A DNA stretch of 64,000 bases, taken from contig JAUCEF010000003.1 in the NCBI GenBank assembly GCA_033558025.1, positions 1,514,001 through 1,578,000 on the forward strand, read 5' to 3'. Every line of letters starts with the position of its first letter. Position 1 is the stretch's first letter. A program made the position numbers and the translations under genes. This DNA is from Phytophthora sp. 'mugwort'. Lineage: Eukaryota > Oomycota > Peronosporomycetes > Peronosporales > Peronosporaceae. The notes below the pieces were generated by a model. That model did no database searches, was not told the DNA's origin, and worked only from the letters and a program-made list of their open reading frames with translations. Below are positions 33,715 through 45,446 of the stretch, piece by piece.

Positions 33715-34930
33715 GTGGCCACAAAAGTTAGGCACCAGCCAGGCAAAGCTCAATTATCCCCAACTCTCCATGAGCCGCACACGAGCCAGTGCGGGTCGAG
33801 GTCGCCGCGCTCGGCTGTACAAGCGCTCTACATCAACGTACGAGTATCAGGTCCATGTCACCCATCACCCAGCACTGTGACGCTCCTGGTGTGCCCTCTA
33901 CCCTCGCCAAGTTCTACCCAGACGCCACCAGTTCCTCGCGCGAGACCAAACGCAAGAATATCCCTGTGGAGGAAGCGCCGCGTCACGATGGAGAATGCTG
34001 GAAAGAGCAGCTCGTCTCCGCGCTACGCAAGATCAGGTCTACTGGAAGTGCTACGGTGCTCTCACCTGAGAAAAATCCAGCTGGTTTGCTGGGTCAACGA
34101 CTACCGAGCAGATGGGGCACCTGTCTCATCTATAACGGTTAAATTCAAGGCTCAGGAGTATGCTTCAGCAGTTGGCATACCATGCGGCATCTTCACCGGC
34201 ACATGGGCTTGGCGGGCTGTCTTCTTGCACCGCCATACGCTGCGGTTCCATGCGCGCACGGGCCAAGGACAGAGCAGCCCCGTTGACAGCGAGGCTGCTG
34301 TAGGTGCTTTCAATATCAGAATGCGGGAAGCCATGCATCGCCTTGGTGTGGATGTTGCCTTCAATGGTGCCCAAGCATCCGTTGTCTTTGAGTACGTGTC
34401 GCGCACGACGCTTAACAAGCGTGCTGCGCGTACAGCGTGGGTCTGTACATGCGACAAGGACAAGGACAAGGCTTACGAGCATGCTGCTTGGGCTCCTCGT
34501 TTGGCGAGAAGCGGGCACCGTTTTTGGTTCTGAAGGGTCGCCCATCCAAGATCGAGGCGAAGCATGGAGATAACGTGGCGCTGCGGCACGGATTCGGCAA
34601 GCAGCTCTGGAAGCAGATCAAGAGCCGCCAGGACACACACGGCGTCCAAATTTACGTCAACAGCACGGGTTGGTGGAACATGTCACTATCCCTCATTTGT
34701 CTAGATTATCATTTAGGTGGACGCCAGCATCCAGAACAGCCAGTCTGTCTACTAGTCGACTTTTCTGCGCCTTGAACGCCTGAGGTGCGTTCTCGCGCTC
34801 ACAGCCTCAACTTTCACTTGCTGGACGTACCAGCAGGGCACCCAGACGTCTGCCAGCCGGCGAACATTGCTTGGAACCGCCCGTTGAAGCGGCGTCTGGC
34901 CAACGCTGGGTCAACTGGCTAACAGATAAG
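33715..34930 (+). pseudogene. Pogo/Tigger-type DDE transposase, frameshifted and missing a catalytic Asp
   Basis: One frame runs to 34533 and contains LGVDVAFNGAQASVVFEYV at about 34340-34400, the site of the first catalytic residue. Related transposases usually read N-x-D-Q here; this copy has Ala. A second frame (34437-34775) carries the core (HGVQIYVNSTGWWN, then LDYHLGGRQHPEQPVCLLVD). The third acidic region, VCQPANIAWNRPLK, lies near 34848-34890 in yet another frame. The combination of substitution and frame breaks makes it inactive. It ends near the broken dyskerin copy. Confidence 0.75.
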
Positions 34931-35099
34931 CTGGCGAGCCAGGAGAGCAGCAGCGTGGTTAAGGAGCTGTCCAGGGATGATGCGGTTGGCTAGGACGCCA
35001 GTGCGTGAGACGAGCTGTCCGCTTCGACGATCTCGAACGGTTTTAAGGGCATCCTCGCCGTGCCACCTATCGACCCAACATTTGAGGCATCGTCTAATG

Positions 35100-36474
35100 C
35101 TCTCGCTGAGCAACTAAAGCGCATGTGTTGATCCTGAGGTTGATGATGTCGATGATGAAGAGGACATAGTAGACATGATGATCAGAGGAGAGGTAAGCGG
35201 CTAAGGCAAGTGACGCCTCCTTCTCCTTGACTTCCTCCTTAACCACCTCCATAAGAGTCTTCTTCACTTCGTCCTTACTGTACAGCTCCGACACGTCAGG
35301 GGGCGTATTCTCGTTCACTTTGCCGTACGTGCTGATCTTACCCTCCGTGACAAGACCCTTGACCTTCTGGACCATGGGACCCAGGCCCCAACGACGTGGG
35401 TACGTATCACGCTCCACGATAACACGCTTGATCTTGGTAACCACGCCATGGTCGCACGTGGCCATCACAGCTGTCGTCATCTGAGCAATAGCAACAGCGA
35501 TAGCCTCACCTTTGGTGGCCATTAGCACGACCTCTTCACCGACGTCAATGTCATCGGCGAAACGAAGCAAGCCGGGGATCATGAACTTGGCACCATAGCA
35601 GATGGCATTCACTCATCTGTTCTTCCCACGATACGCATGTACCTGGTAAGAAGCGCTTCCAGAAGACGCACGATATGGCGCAGCTACGACTCGTCCTTGT
35701 ACGTATCGTAGTGTAACTGTGCGTCCAGAACGTCATGCATCGTTACCATGGCGTTGTACTCGCCCAGCACACCGGAGCCAACTCGACGCAGCTCTTGCAT
35801 GTGACCACCGACGCCGAGCACCAGACCAAGATGCACACACAGCGTACGCATGTAGATACCGGCTTCGCAGCTCACGTGGAAGATACCAATTTGACGGCCC
35901 TCCCGTACTCGATGAGCTTCGATTCGTAAATCGTACGGATACACAGCTGGCGCTTGACAGCAGAAATAAGCGGTGGACGCTGGAACAATGCACTCATCAA
36001 GATCTCAATTGCACGTGCGAGCTTGACTTAACTCTATGTGGCACTGTGCAGACGCACGACAGCCACGTACTCCTTACCAGCGCCTGCGGGGCCTTGAGGA
36101 GACGCTAGCGCGGTCATCGCACACGATCAATCAACCCGTGTCCTTGGGGTCAAGCGTGCCCGAGTGGCCCATCTTGTCGTCGTGCAGAATGCGGCGAATC
36201 CAAGCCACGACCTCGTGCGACGACGACGGGTTGGCCGGCTTGTCCAGGTTGATGACATCGTAGCGCGGGACGTAGTCCCGCAGGTTGCGTTTCAGTGAGG
36301 ACGCGCTGCATGCGATGGGCGTGTAATGGCCCCTGCGCACGTTAAGCGGATTGGCCACGTGGATGTATCCAGCGCCGGAGTGCGGCTCTCTGACGCAATG
36401 AGGACTTTGCCCCCGGCATCCGCAGCCTTGAGCTTCTTCTTCTTGCTCTTCTTCACCACGTCGACGACCGTCAT
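35100..36474 (-). pseudogene. Dyskerin/Cbf5 pseudouridine synthase, degenerate copy
   Basis: The minus strand starts with [20 protein letters not shown] at 36474, then in another frame [20 protein letters not shown] and [13 protein letters not shown] (36131-36250), the hallmark TruB/Cbf5 motifs. The catalytic segment after GTLDPK is damaged: a TGA near 36135 is followed by frame changes to about 35950. Then come [20 protein letters not shown] (35820-35880) and, from 35612 down, [20 protein letters not shown] plus [12 protein letters not shown] of the PUA domain. The Lys/Glu-rich C-terminal tail is short. Dyskerin is the catalytic subunit of H/ACA ribonucleoproteins, which pseudouridylate rRNA. 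It is essential, so a functional copy must be elsewhere. Several stops and shifts make this copy non-functional. Confidence 0.9.
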
Positions 36475-36477
36475 GAT

Positions 36478-36940
36478 AAGGGGGTTACACTGCCAAATGG
36501 AAATGATCGGAGCCTGGGGGGTTGGAGTGTTATCAGGGATACCCCCCCCCCCTCTTGAGCTAATGGAAGCACTCCTGAGTGCTATGGTTTTAGTAAAGTG
36601 TCTGTTTTTCCGTATAGATTGTGAATTATCGATTTTAAGGGAGCCCAAACCCCAAAGTCAAAAGTGTGTCAGATACTACACAGGTTTTGCGGTAGAGTTT
36701 ACGGCAAAAAAAATCACCGCCGCATCAAATTGATGCAAGTCGAAATCTTTGATACGTGGCACCCCTTCTCTCCCTTGCCTCCTTCCTTGAGCGCTGTGAG
36801 CCTTTCAATTCGAAATCTCGGTCTTCAAGCTCAGACGCGAAAATCCGGCAAGTTGGCAGGTACGGGTGTACGACCCTGCTGCGTGCTATTGATCGCTTAG
36901 TGACAAGTGTGTCGCTATGACTTTCAGGTCACATTGCAGG
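36478..36940. other. No gene seen
   Basis: Between the dyskerin copy and the Mutator-like gene; an 11-base C run occupies 36542-36552. Confidence 0.4.
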
Positions 36941-36941
36941 C

Positions 36942-39370
36942 ATGAGCGACAACGAGCCCGAACGTCAAGTCCCAGCCTGTAGCTCGTGGATCTGCGCCCC
37001 GGTTGACGTGGAATGGCTCGAAGGCTGGGACGCCTTCGGTGCCTATATGGAAGAGTATCATGCCACTACGCACAAAATATTTCGCAGATACACCCCCACG
37101 TCGGTGCTAAAGCAAAACCGATAGATGGAAGCGCAACGTCGGCCGTCGGACAGCTGCTTGACGACATCAACATATAACGGTGAGGCCACAAAACGCACCA
37201 CGAAGGCTGGCGGGACCCATAACTGAGGCGACGCACGATGGTCTCTCGCAACGTCTCATTCCGGATTCGTTCAAGAACGTCTGGATCAAGCTAGTATGTG
37301 CGCATGGCTGGAACCAGAAGCACCGAGGTAAAGAATGCACAAGGCTCTCTTCGACAAATTTACAGGCCAATATTAAGGACGCTGTCGTCTGGAATGATAT
37401 TGGAAGGCGTTCATGGTGCGCGTAACCGGCTGTGACGCCAGACACAACCACACCGTGTCCAGTGCCATCTTCGAGAACGACTTCTCCAACCGCCGAGTAG
37501 AAGATTCGACTATCCTTGCATATATGGACGAGCTTCAGGCTGCTGAAGCAAACCGAACTGATCACGCAGTATCATCGGAAGAAGAGGGGTCCGAAAAGTG
37601 TCGCGCGTGATATTTGGTGCTGATATTGCTAGCGATGCTGATGTTGTACACATAGGCAAAACGTCACCCGAGATGTGCACAACATGATAGTCAAGCTGAG
37701 GGAGAAGTAGCGCGGCAAAGAGACAGCAGAAGGGCGCCTCGAAGCTGTACTATGAGAGGTTTGTGAGAGTCGTGGTAATCGTGCGACATTGTTTGTGGAT
37801 GACGACAAAAAACGCGCAGACGATCACGTTTCAAATGAGGAATATGCGACGCTGGGTCAAGGCTTTTCCAAACTCCATTCATTGACGTCACAAACAATAC
37901 GAACGAGTCGCGCAGCTTGTAGTGGGCTGTTCTCGCTCGTGGTGAACGATGTGTACGGACATGTAAGCAAATGTACCTGATGCTACTCAAATTGCACTTT
38001 CGTTACCTATGACTACCGCTTCGAGTGTCTGCAGCTACATCATTGTAATTAGAAGTGCCGAGTGTATATGAGGTACGGCATTTATTCCTGTACGAACATT
38101 TATGTCGTATGTCGGTGTTTGTAGGGTCAGTGTGTTCATCATAGTCTTATGGAAAATGAAAGTACTGAATGCCTCACAGATGCTGTAAACTCGTTCAAGT
38201 TTAACAACCCGATGTGGGAGGAGATCAAAGTTGTCGTGATTTACAAAGACATGGGAGAACTTGAATTGCTGGAGAAGGGGTTCCCGGGGGTGTTCTTGTG
38301 TCACTTTCAGCTGAAGAAGTATATCCGCACCAAGCTGGCAAAGAGTGAATACGGCGGGCCTTCCAGCGTCGACAAACAGGTTGAAGATGCTGTGGACTTG
38401 ATGAGACCCTCACGAGGAGTACACGAAGCACTTGAAGTACTTGTACTTTCTGCTCGACGGGTTCATTTACGCGAGGCAGAAAGTATTACGGACCTTACTC
38501 ATCCTTTCCTCCAGTATTCTATGAAGGACTGGGATTCGATGAAAGCGAGATGGTCTCTATACGCACGGTCAGAATGTTCCATACTTAGGAAATCACAAGA
38601 ATAACAGGTACGGCGACGTTTTCAATTCATTACGCTGATTTCGTCTCATTCATTGCTTGTGGGTTTGTGTTACTGTGTCGCATAGACTAGAAATATATCA
38701 TGGGGCCACATCAAGGAGGTTCGAAGCCGGAAATGGCAATTGACGAATGTGCAGATACTCTAAAGTTCCTGCAAGCCGTCGCTGAGATGGAATACGCCAA
38801 GAAAATCACGGACGTGGGTCAGATGCGCTTCGAGGGAGCTGATAGAGATAGAAAAGCTTGCCTGTGGAGTGAATCCATACGCTTACTGTCTAGTTGATCA
38901 GCAGTACTGGCTGTCTATGGATCGCAAGACAGATTACGATCTGGAAGAGAATCAGCCCAGTTTGTTTATGCTTAACGGTGGGAAGATTATACATATTCTT
39001 ACCATGTTGATACTGCGGTACGCTGTATGCTGTTTCTAATATCTCATCGCATTTCAACTAACAATCTCGCTGAGTGTTTGCTTAAAGATATCGACGCTCA
39101 TTTATCATCACGAAAACAATGTTGTTGCCATGTCGCATGTGATGTACTGGCGTCTAATGGAAGGAAAGACTGCAAATCCCATTCGTTATATGAACCTCGA
39201 TGGAAGCTGTCATGTAAGTTGGAACCAACCTGCTGCTGAAGAAGAAGTAACCGATCGGGACATTTGCGTGCACGAGTTTCCAGGTCCGATAGTCGGCTAT
39301 GACAGCCCGAGTTTATCGAGTGCTCAATGGATCGGCGAAGTACAAGCACGCACTGGTACGTGGCAGGACT
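36942..39370 (+). pseudogene. Mutator-like (MULE) transposase with two introns, broken
   Basis: The N-terminal part (CSSWICAPVDVEWLEGWDAF, then the FAR1-like zinc region with VRVTGCDARHNH at 37410-37450 and IFENDFSNRRV at 37470-37505) leads to the catalytic region. That region includes FVDDDKKRADDHVSNEE near 37790-37840 and SGLFSLVVNDVYGH at about 37920-37962. A GTAAGC donor at 37963 pairs with TAG at 38124 (162 nt); removing that intron restores a continuous family-like reading into NESTECLTDAVNSFKFNNP. A second intron, 38608-38685, precedes a region with WGHIKE. Further fragments run to about 39370 (IEKLACGVNPYAYCLVDQQY at about 38845-38905). At least four frame breaks are present, so it is inactive. 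Confidence 0.75.
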
Positions 39371-39599
39371 AGCGCCGATATCATAAGTAGAAATAGCACG
39401 CTTATCTTTAGTGGGATGATGGCCGCGCTGAAGAAGCTCAAAGATATTGTGAAGGATGTGGTAACGTATCGGAACGGTTCGTTGCCGGTTACCAAGATTA
39501 TTGCCACAACATATACCAGCCATCAAACTTCGTAATTAGGCGCCGAAAATGCTGTGGTTTACTGACACCTAATTTACCCACTTTATTGCCGAAGCCAGT

Positions 39600-40097
39600 A
39601 CAACGGTGAGATCGTGCGTGAGGTGGTGCGACTCAAGATCATCCTCGAACTCCTGTCAACGAACGCCGTCCACCTTCTGCAGCCGCTGAATGTGGCCGTA
39701 TTCAAGCCTTTCATGGCTAGTATTGACGCTGTGATGCGCGAGTGCAATCTGAACGGAGGCGAAGCTTCTATCGCGCGCAAAATTACCATTCCACTAGTGA
39801 ATACCGCGTGGACCAAGGGCATCATGGATAAGCTCGTCAATGTGATTGCTGACTTTAGAGAGTTGTGGATTTTGGCCAATGTCACTACCGCAACAACAGC
39901 GTCGGCTCAAGCTCTTTCAAGATGGCGGGTGCGTCACGGACTTCGAGTTGCGCTCCTGGCTCAAAGTCAGAGGGATCGTGCAGATGGGGAATTTAGCGCT
40001 TCCTGCGTCGTTTACAAAGGCTCGCAAGCGGCACAACACACTTGACGTGAACCGTCGGCTCTTCATGCGCGAGGAATTGCAAAATATGGATGTGTAG
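39600..40097 (+). pseudogene. Pogo-like transposase, C-terminal fragment
   Basis: The sequence AVHLLQPLNVAVFKPFMASI at about 39660-39725 aligns with the third catalytic site of the pogo-like enzyme at 9300. Here the catalytic Asp of QPLD is Asn. It continues with helical C-terminal sequence, then a frame change near 39900 into FELRSWLKVRGI and a basic tail ending at 40097. Everything upstream of the core is missing or unrecognisable (39380-39540 may be relict). Confidence 0.65.
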
Positions 40098-40429
40098 CTG
40101 CAATCATCCCCAGATTTATACTGCATTTTGGTATGGGGGGTTCGGCAATAATCTGGGTAAAGGCAAATTCACGTGGGTTTTTCACGTTCTGTTTTGCTGA
40201 GGACACTGTCGTCAAGTTTTGCAAGCATAGCGTCTCCAGTACTATAACGAATAGAGCTTTATTTTATCTCAATTGACTTGAGAAAACGTAAGAGCATTCT
40301 ACGACGGTTAGCAACGCAATATGATTGGTTGAAATTACCATGCTGCTTTAACTTCACGCAGCCTAACTGCGACAACGACGTCAAAATCAACTGCGACTTC
40401 CGTAACGAGCCGAGCTATGTTACGGTTAG

Positions 40430-42540
40430 GATGCATCTACATCTACACTATTACCTGTAGGCTTCTGACGCTTTCGAGGGTGGTTGAGTAATTGTATCAT
40501 CGCGTCGGCCGCATCGGATGAGGTTGTTGGGTTGCGGACGTAGTCTTCTTTCTTCAGATGCCACAGATAAATAGATACTCCGACTATCCGGAAGATGCTC
40601 GTGATCTGCTGGGGCAAGTCTTAGAACAGTAGTCAGCTTATACTGACCTGATCTTCGCTTTCGTTTGCTCGGTCGTAGTCGAAGTGCGCTGTACCCGATA
40701 TTAAATAACTTAATAGCGTGCTATTCATCGGTGATTGGTGGCATCGGCTTGCTAAGCTTTGCTTCAATCCCATTGATAGTGTGCCGCATCATAATCGACC
40801 ACTCTGATTAGGTTGCCTTTCTTTGTGGTGTATCTAAATCGTCAGACGGAATCCCCTTGTATGCGGGATAGTTGAGTTTCGGATTGCCAAACCACAAAAG
40901 CATCCATGGCTAGCGGATCAATCCTCGGAAAATTAAAATCTCTCGGCAACACATGAAACTTTCCGCCCCATGTATGATACGAGCGTGTCGGTTTAGCGGG
41001 AATTGCAGTAGCAGCACTTGCTGAGGTATCACGGCGGAGACCAACCTCGCTAAACAAATCCACTAATTTCATCGCGCAATATATTTCGAGTTATATTTCC
41101 AGATGCAGTACCTTTCTTTTCCAAAATTTGCTCCATCCGTTCCTCGAGCTTAGCGGGGAGCGCATCGATCGCCTGCTGCTGCTTATCAAGCTTTTTATAC
41201 AATTCTACGTACGGAGGAATGCCTGTGGGCTGCATCCACATTGAGTCGCCCACTCTACTTCCTCTTGTAGCTTTTGAAACACGACTGGATTTGTTAGTAC
41301 ATTGAGCGTCAAGCATGATCGATCGGTAGTGTGTGTGTAAAAATTCAGCATGATAAACGAGACGAGCTAGGCATAACTGAAGAACACCAATCAGATTCGT
41401 TTCGTCACTCAGACTGGGAAACATTATCTTCACACAAGAATTCACGAATTTGCTCGAAGTATTTCGAAAGAGGTGGCAACCTAGCAAAATTCGCACTATT
41501 CACAAGAAGACCAGCAACGACTCCCCCCCCCCAAAAAAAAAAAAAAACTGGTGCCAGCAGTTTCGTAGCGGAAATACGGTCCTGCACTCCACCAAGGCTC
41601 CAGCCACATCGAAGACAAACACTTACAATAGATGGGCCTCGAGGCTTCCTCCACACGCAAATGTTGCAACCCCTTTTCGTACTGAGTGTGTACCGTAATC
41701 TTTGGCAGAACCTTCGCTCTTCAATAGCCCAGTCAAAGCCTTGCCAAACCGTAACTTTTGATTTGAACCTGGGAAAACGCCCCCGGAACCAATCTAGATG
41801 ACACGCAAGATAAATGGCCAAAGCAATCGCCCAGCACGTCGACGCGATTAACGGGTTGGCGTACAAATGACGGCGATCGCGTGGCCCAGAGCCTTCTTGA
41901 TTAGTTTTTGTCTTTACAAATATGACTTCAACACTATCATCTTTCGCCAAAAGGTGATGCGTCTGCAGCGTCTGCACTGACATGGATCTGCACATCAAAT
42001 TCCACTGAGAAGTCAAAAAGAGGTGTAAGAAGCCACCGCCGCTAATGTTGAGCGTCTCAGTACACAACGTGTTGTATAGAGAATATGTCAACGGCTGTTT
42101 TCCTGAAGTCTTAGGAGTTCTTGTCTGGTTATTTTCAGCCTCAAGCCGCTTCACACCTGAAAAATGTTGCTTCATGCCATCTCCATACTCTGGTGGAAGC
42201 GCGATACGTTTTACACGGTGAAGTCCATTAATAGCATCCCGATAACCACTTAAAGTAGCAGCCTTGGCATAGCTGCTTTTGTAAAAAAGGAAGTTCTTGA
42301 ACAAAGTGGCGTGAACACCGACAACACAAGGTCATCATTATCGCCAAGAAATCTGTCCGTGTTGTCATCATTTTTAGCGAGCTCCTCCACAATCCATTTT
42401 TCGATCCCGTTAAGACTGCTCTTATACTTCGGCCGCATGTGCTTGCATACGCAGGCGTCCCGTATCGCCTCCACATCAATCGCGGAAGCTGCTCACAGAC
42501 TGCGCATTGTCATCAATCATGGCGCTTTCGTTAGGTGGGG
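40430..42540 (-). pseudogene. Crypton tyrosine-recombinase element, frameshifted
   Basis: Reading the minus strand: an N-terminal helical domain (KYKSSLNGIEKWIVEELAKN, about 42360-42440); a core-binding part (YAKAATLSGYRDAINGLHRV, about 42210-42285); and a catalytic part with LTSQWNLMCRSMSVQTL (about 41960-42020) and, in a different frame, GTHSVRKGVATFACGG (41645-41695), which contains the HxxR motif. The Tyr-bearing segment PYFRYETA is readable near 41560-41580 in yet another frame. A C-terminal GCR1_C-like part (SYHTWGGKFHVLPRDFNFPR, about 40930-40990) follows. Cryptons move by tyrosine-recombinase-mediated site-specific recombination and occur in oomycetes and fungi. A 10-C/15-A run (41523-41547) and other shifts inactivate this one. 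I did not identify its short terminal direct repeats. Confidence 0.8.
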
Positions 42541-42689
42541 GAATGCATGGTTCTGGGTCAATTTGGACAATGAGCGGCTATTATTATCGTCGGCGGCGAC
42601 TAATGACGCTTTATCGGAAGATATCGATGGCACGCCTTTGAATAACGAAACTCAGTCAAAGGCCACTGCGGAATAAACCCATTCCGATA

Positions 42690-43330
42690 AAACGTATCGG
42701 TCCGAAACCGACGATTTGCCGTGAAACCCTATACGTTACTCACCGAAAGCAGAGGAATCCAGTTTTCTGATAAAATTAATGATTTTAGCGTAAACGCATG
42801 AAGCATTTTCACTTTTCCTTAGGGGGCCGATTGTCGGCAATCATCCCTTATGCTACGTTAGCCCCGTTTGTTGGTCGCGAAGGGCATTGTATAAATCCGC
42901 TCTCACTGTCGCAATTGATTTGTCGCCGTCGTCCGCCATCTTGAAGGTATCGACTGAAGCCACGCGAGTCTCAACTAGACTCTCAAGTTAAATTGAAACG
43001 AAGCATGATCCGGTAGAGATTTCGAGGGCGACCCGGCTTTGGCGCAACGCTCTCTGGTGGGGCCCAACAGCTCTGTAACTCCAGGTACCTCACGCGTAAC
43101 GCCAGGTACCCCACGACTAGCTCAAGGTGCTCCAAGAATAACATTCTGCTAATGTACTTACCGAAACTTCGGCCACACGTGAAGACGTTGAAGTTCGCAC
43201 TCCATATTCTTCGCGTGTGCAAGAATACATCCCACCACGATATACCCTTCACGAAATGAACCACGGCGAACGAGGCGCCTAGATATCAGTAGTAGGTCAT
43301 CTGAATCTTCGAAGCACCTCAGACCGGGCT
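42690..43330. other. No gene seen
   Basis: Short frames only; an approximate internal repetition (CCAGGTACC) at about 43082-43108. Confidence 0.4.
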
Positions 43331-43334
43331 CGTC

Positions 43335-44330
43335 TTGGCGAAAAGCAGCGCGAGTAGGAGACGACGTAAAGTTAGGAAAAATCAAGGTCATGCTGAAAAG
43401 AAGAAGCACATCAAGCTTGGTAAACAAATCGCTACCAAGCTGGTGCAAGGGACTTTGGTGCCGGTTCGAAGTGTGCGGAATATCGTCAAATTGCTGGACG
43501 AAGGCTACATCCATGTGGAAGCGCAGCGTGTGCTTCCGACACTCTTAGTCCGTGCTGTGCAAAACCCAATAAGGGTATTGCTGAAATTCATATATCCATT
43601 CCGTAAGGGTTTGGTGGTCGAGTGCGCAATGGATAGTATCGGCGTCAAGGTTCAGCGCTTCGGCATTTTCGAGCACCAAGACATCATCGCTATGAATCGT
43701 TGGCACGCGTGCATGGGGTAGTAGAAGACGCAATCAACTGGGCCGTCAACACAAACGTCAAGCAAATCACCATTCCCGATCGACTGGCCGACAGCGTTAG
43801 CAGCGAACAGAGTGAGCGAGAGATCGCTATTAAGCACTTGTTACTTCCTGGCGGACGCTCGACGCCGTTTGGTGATGTGCCTTATCGTTCGCTATTGATA
43901 TTCCGGTAAATAATGTGGGTGGACGACCATGCTATGTGTCATGCACTGGCGCTACTGCAGCAAGAGCACCCCAAAGTCGGGATTGCCAACCCGATTTTTA
44001 TGCGATTCAAGTTCAGTTAAAGGCGATAACTGCTGGAAATCCATTTCGAAGAGAGACGAATGATATGGTTCTGTTGCCACTGCATGTCGACGACAACCAC
44101 TGGTGCGGGGCCGAGTTTGACTTTCGCCGCAACAGCCGCGGAATAACGGTTCTAGACCCATTGCATGCACAAAAGTCGAAGTACTACAATGCGTGGGAAA
44201 CGGAGTTAAAGGGTCTGCTAAAGCAGATGTACGAGTTACTGAGATCAAGAGGGAGACAAGTTTGCGGCAACCAGACATGGCAAGCTGTGGTGTTACCGTT
44301 CTGATGTTTGCTTAGGCTGTGTCAAAGGCA
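43335..44330 (+). pseudogene. C48 (Ulp1/SENP-like) cysteine protease, frameshifted
   Basis: An N-terminal basic part (RRRRKVRKNQGHAEKKKHIK) starts near 43335. The protease domain is spread over frames: WVDDHAMCHALALLQQEHP near 43919-43980; the catalytic His in VDDNHWCGAEF near 44088-44120; the Asp in TVLDPLHAQK near 44148-44177; and the Cys in MASCGVTVLMF near 44277-44310, in the other frame. All three triad residues survive, but frame breaks near 43720, 43910 and 44240 separate them. C48 proteases process or remove SUMO-like proteins. In oomycetes and plants such domains are also often carried by transposons, which fits this neighbourhood. Confidence 0.75.
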
Positions 44331-45030
44331 TCGCGATGCATGCCAAACCTAGTGAGCAGTTGATACGATATTAAGACTGCGATACATGCTGAAATGTCTG
44401 TCGTAGCTACCCCGCTATGTTTGCAAATGCATCATTTCTTCACTTTTTCGTAGTTGTGTGGTTTAGCGCTGTTGGATTACGTGATTACGCTGCTAGAGAT
44501 TACCATCGCTCTTCGATTGTCAAGTTACAGATATACTGAGTCTAACATATCCATGAAGTGCCTCCAGCCGATTCTACAGCGAAAGAACTGCCACACATGG
44601 GCGTACTGACAGCGACAAATATCGACAAGTATTTTGTACACTCGAGCAACACACTACTGCGTGAACCACACCACGTCCCACATTCGAGCAACATATGATG
44701 TCAGATCGCTGCTTGCCAGTCAACAAGATCTCTACGCTGAAAGTTGCTATCGAGTTAAAATTCGTAACGCTGAAATTTATGAAATCGCTTTGGATATAAC
44801 ACCGTACATAACCCTTCTTAAGTACGATCCGCTCGGTACCTTTAAAATCGATCTAAATATAATCAGTCTTATATCTACCTAATTTGGTAGCAGTCCCTCA
44901 CACTAGTGACTTGTGAGCTACATTTAACTGAGAGTATGTATACTTTGTGGAAGTTACACTTCCTTGAGCAATAAACGATCCAAGGAATTTCAATACGAGC
45001 GAACAAGTCCTGTCATTATAATGATGGTCG
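44331..45030. other. No gene seen
   Basis: AT-rich, with short frames only; no motif. Confidence 0.45.
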
Positions 45031-45039
45031 CCAACTACT

Positions 45040-45446
45040 ACTTTGTGAGTGCTTGTGGCATCGAAGTCTACAAGGAATTTGCCATCCGGTTGGAAGCGGT
45101 CGTGGGCGCTGGGCTTCATCAGCTGTGACCGACGTTGGTATGAGGCGGATTCAAGGGGACGGACGCCGTGGGAGATAGTTCAGGACGGATATGCGGCTTG
45201 GCTCGAAGACATGGAGGAGCGAGAGCAAACCGACCGTCTGAGCGAGGCTCATTGGCATATGGATGGTGGTGACTACGTTACGGCAAGAGTGCATGTGCAG
45301 CCGCTGAGTCAGCTGCGAGGATGCCCAGTTTTAGTCGGGAGGGGATGTTTCGAGTGGGAACGGTGGATGTGGTCTTGGGAATGGTCTAAACCGTTCCTCG
45401 GGAAGTTCAACGACCGAGTAATTCCTGGAGGAGCAACTGTATGAGG
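45040..45446 (+). pseudogene. Ty3/gypsy-type polyprotein segment upstream of reverse transcriptase
   Basis: A 132-codon frame (VQDGYAAWLEDMEEREQTDR, later GRGCFEWERWMWSWEWSK and FNDRVIPGGATV) looks like the region preceding reverse transcriptase in oomycete gypsy elements. It lies in line with the reverse-transcriptase remnants 600 bp downstream. The assignment rests on family memory and position. Confidence 0.45.
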
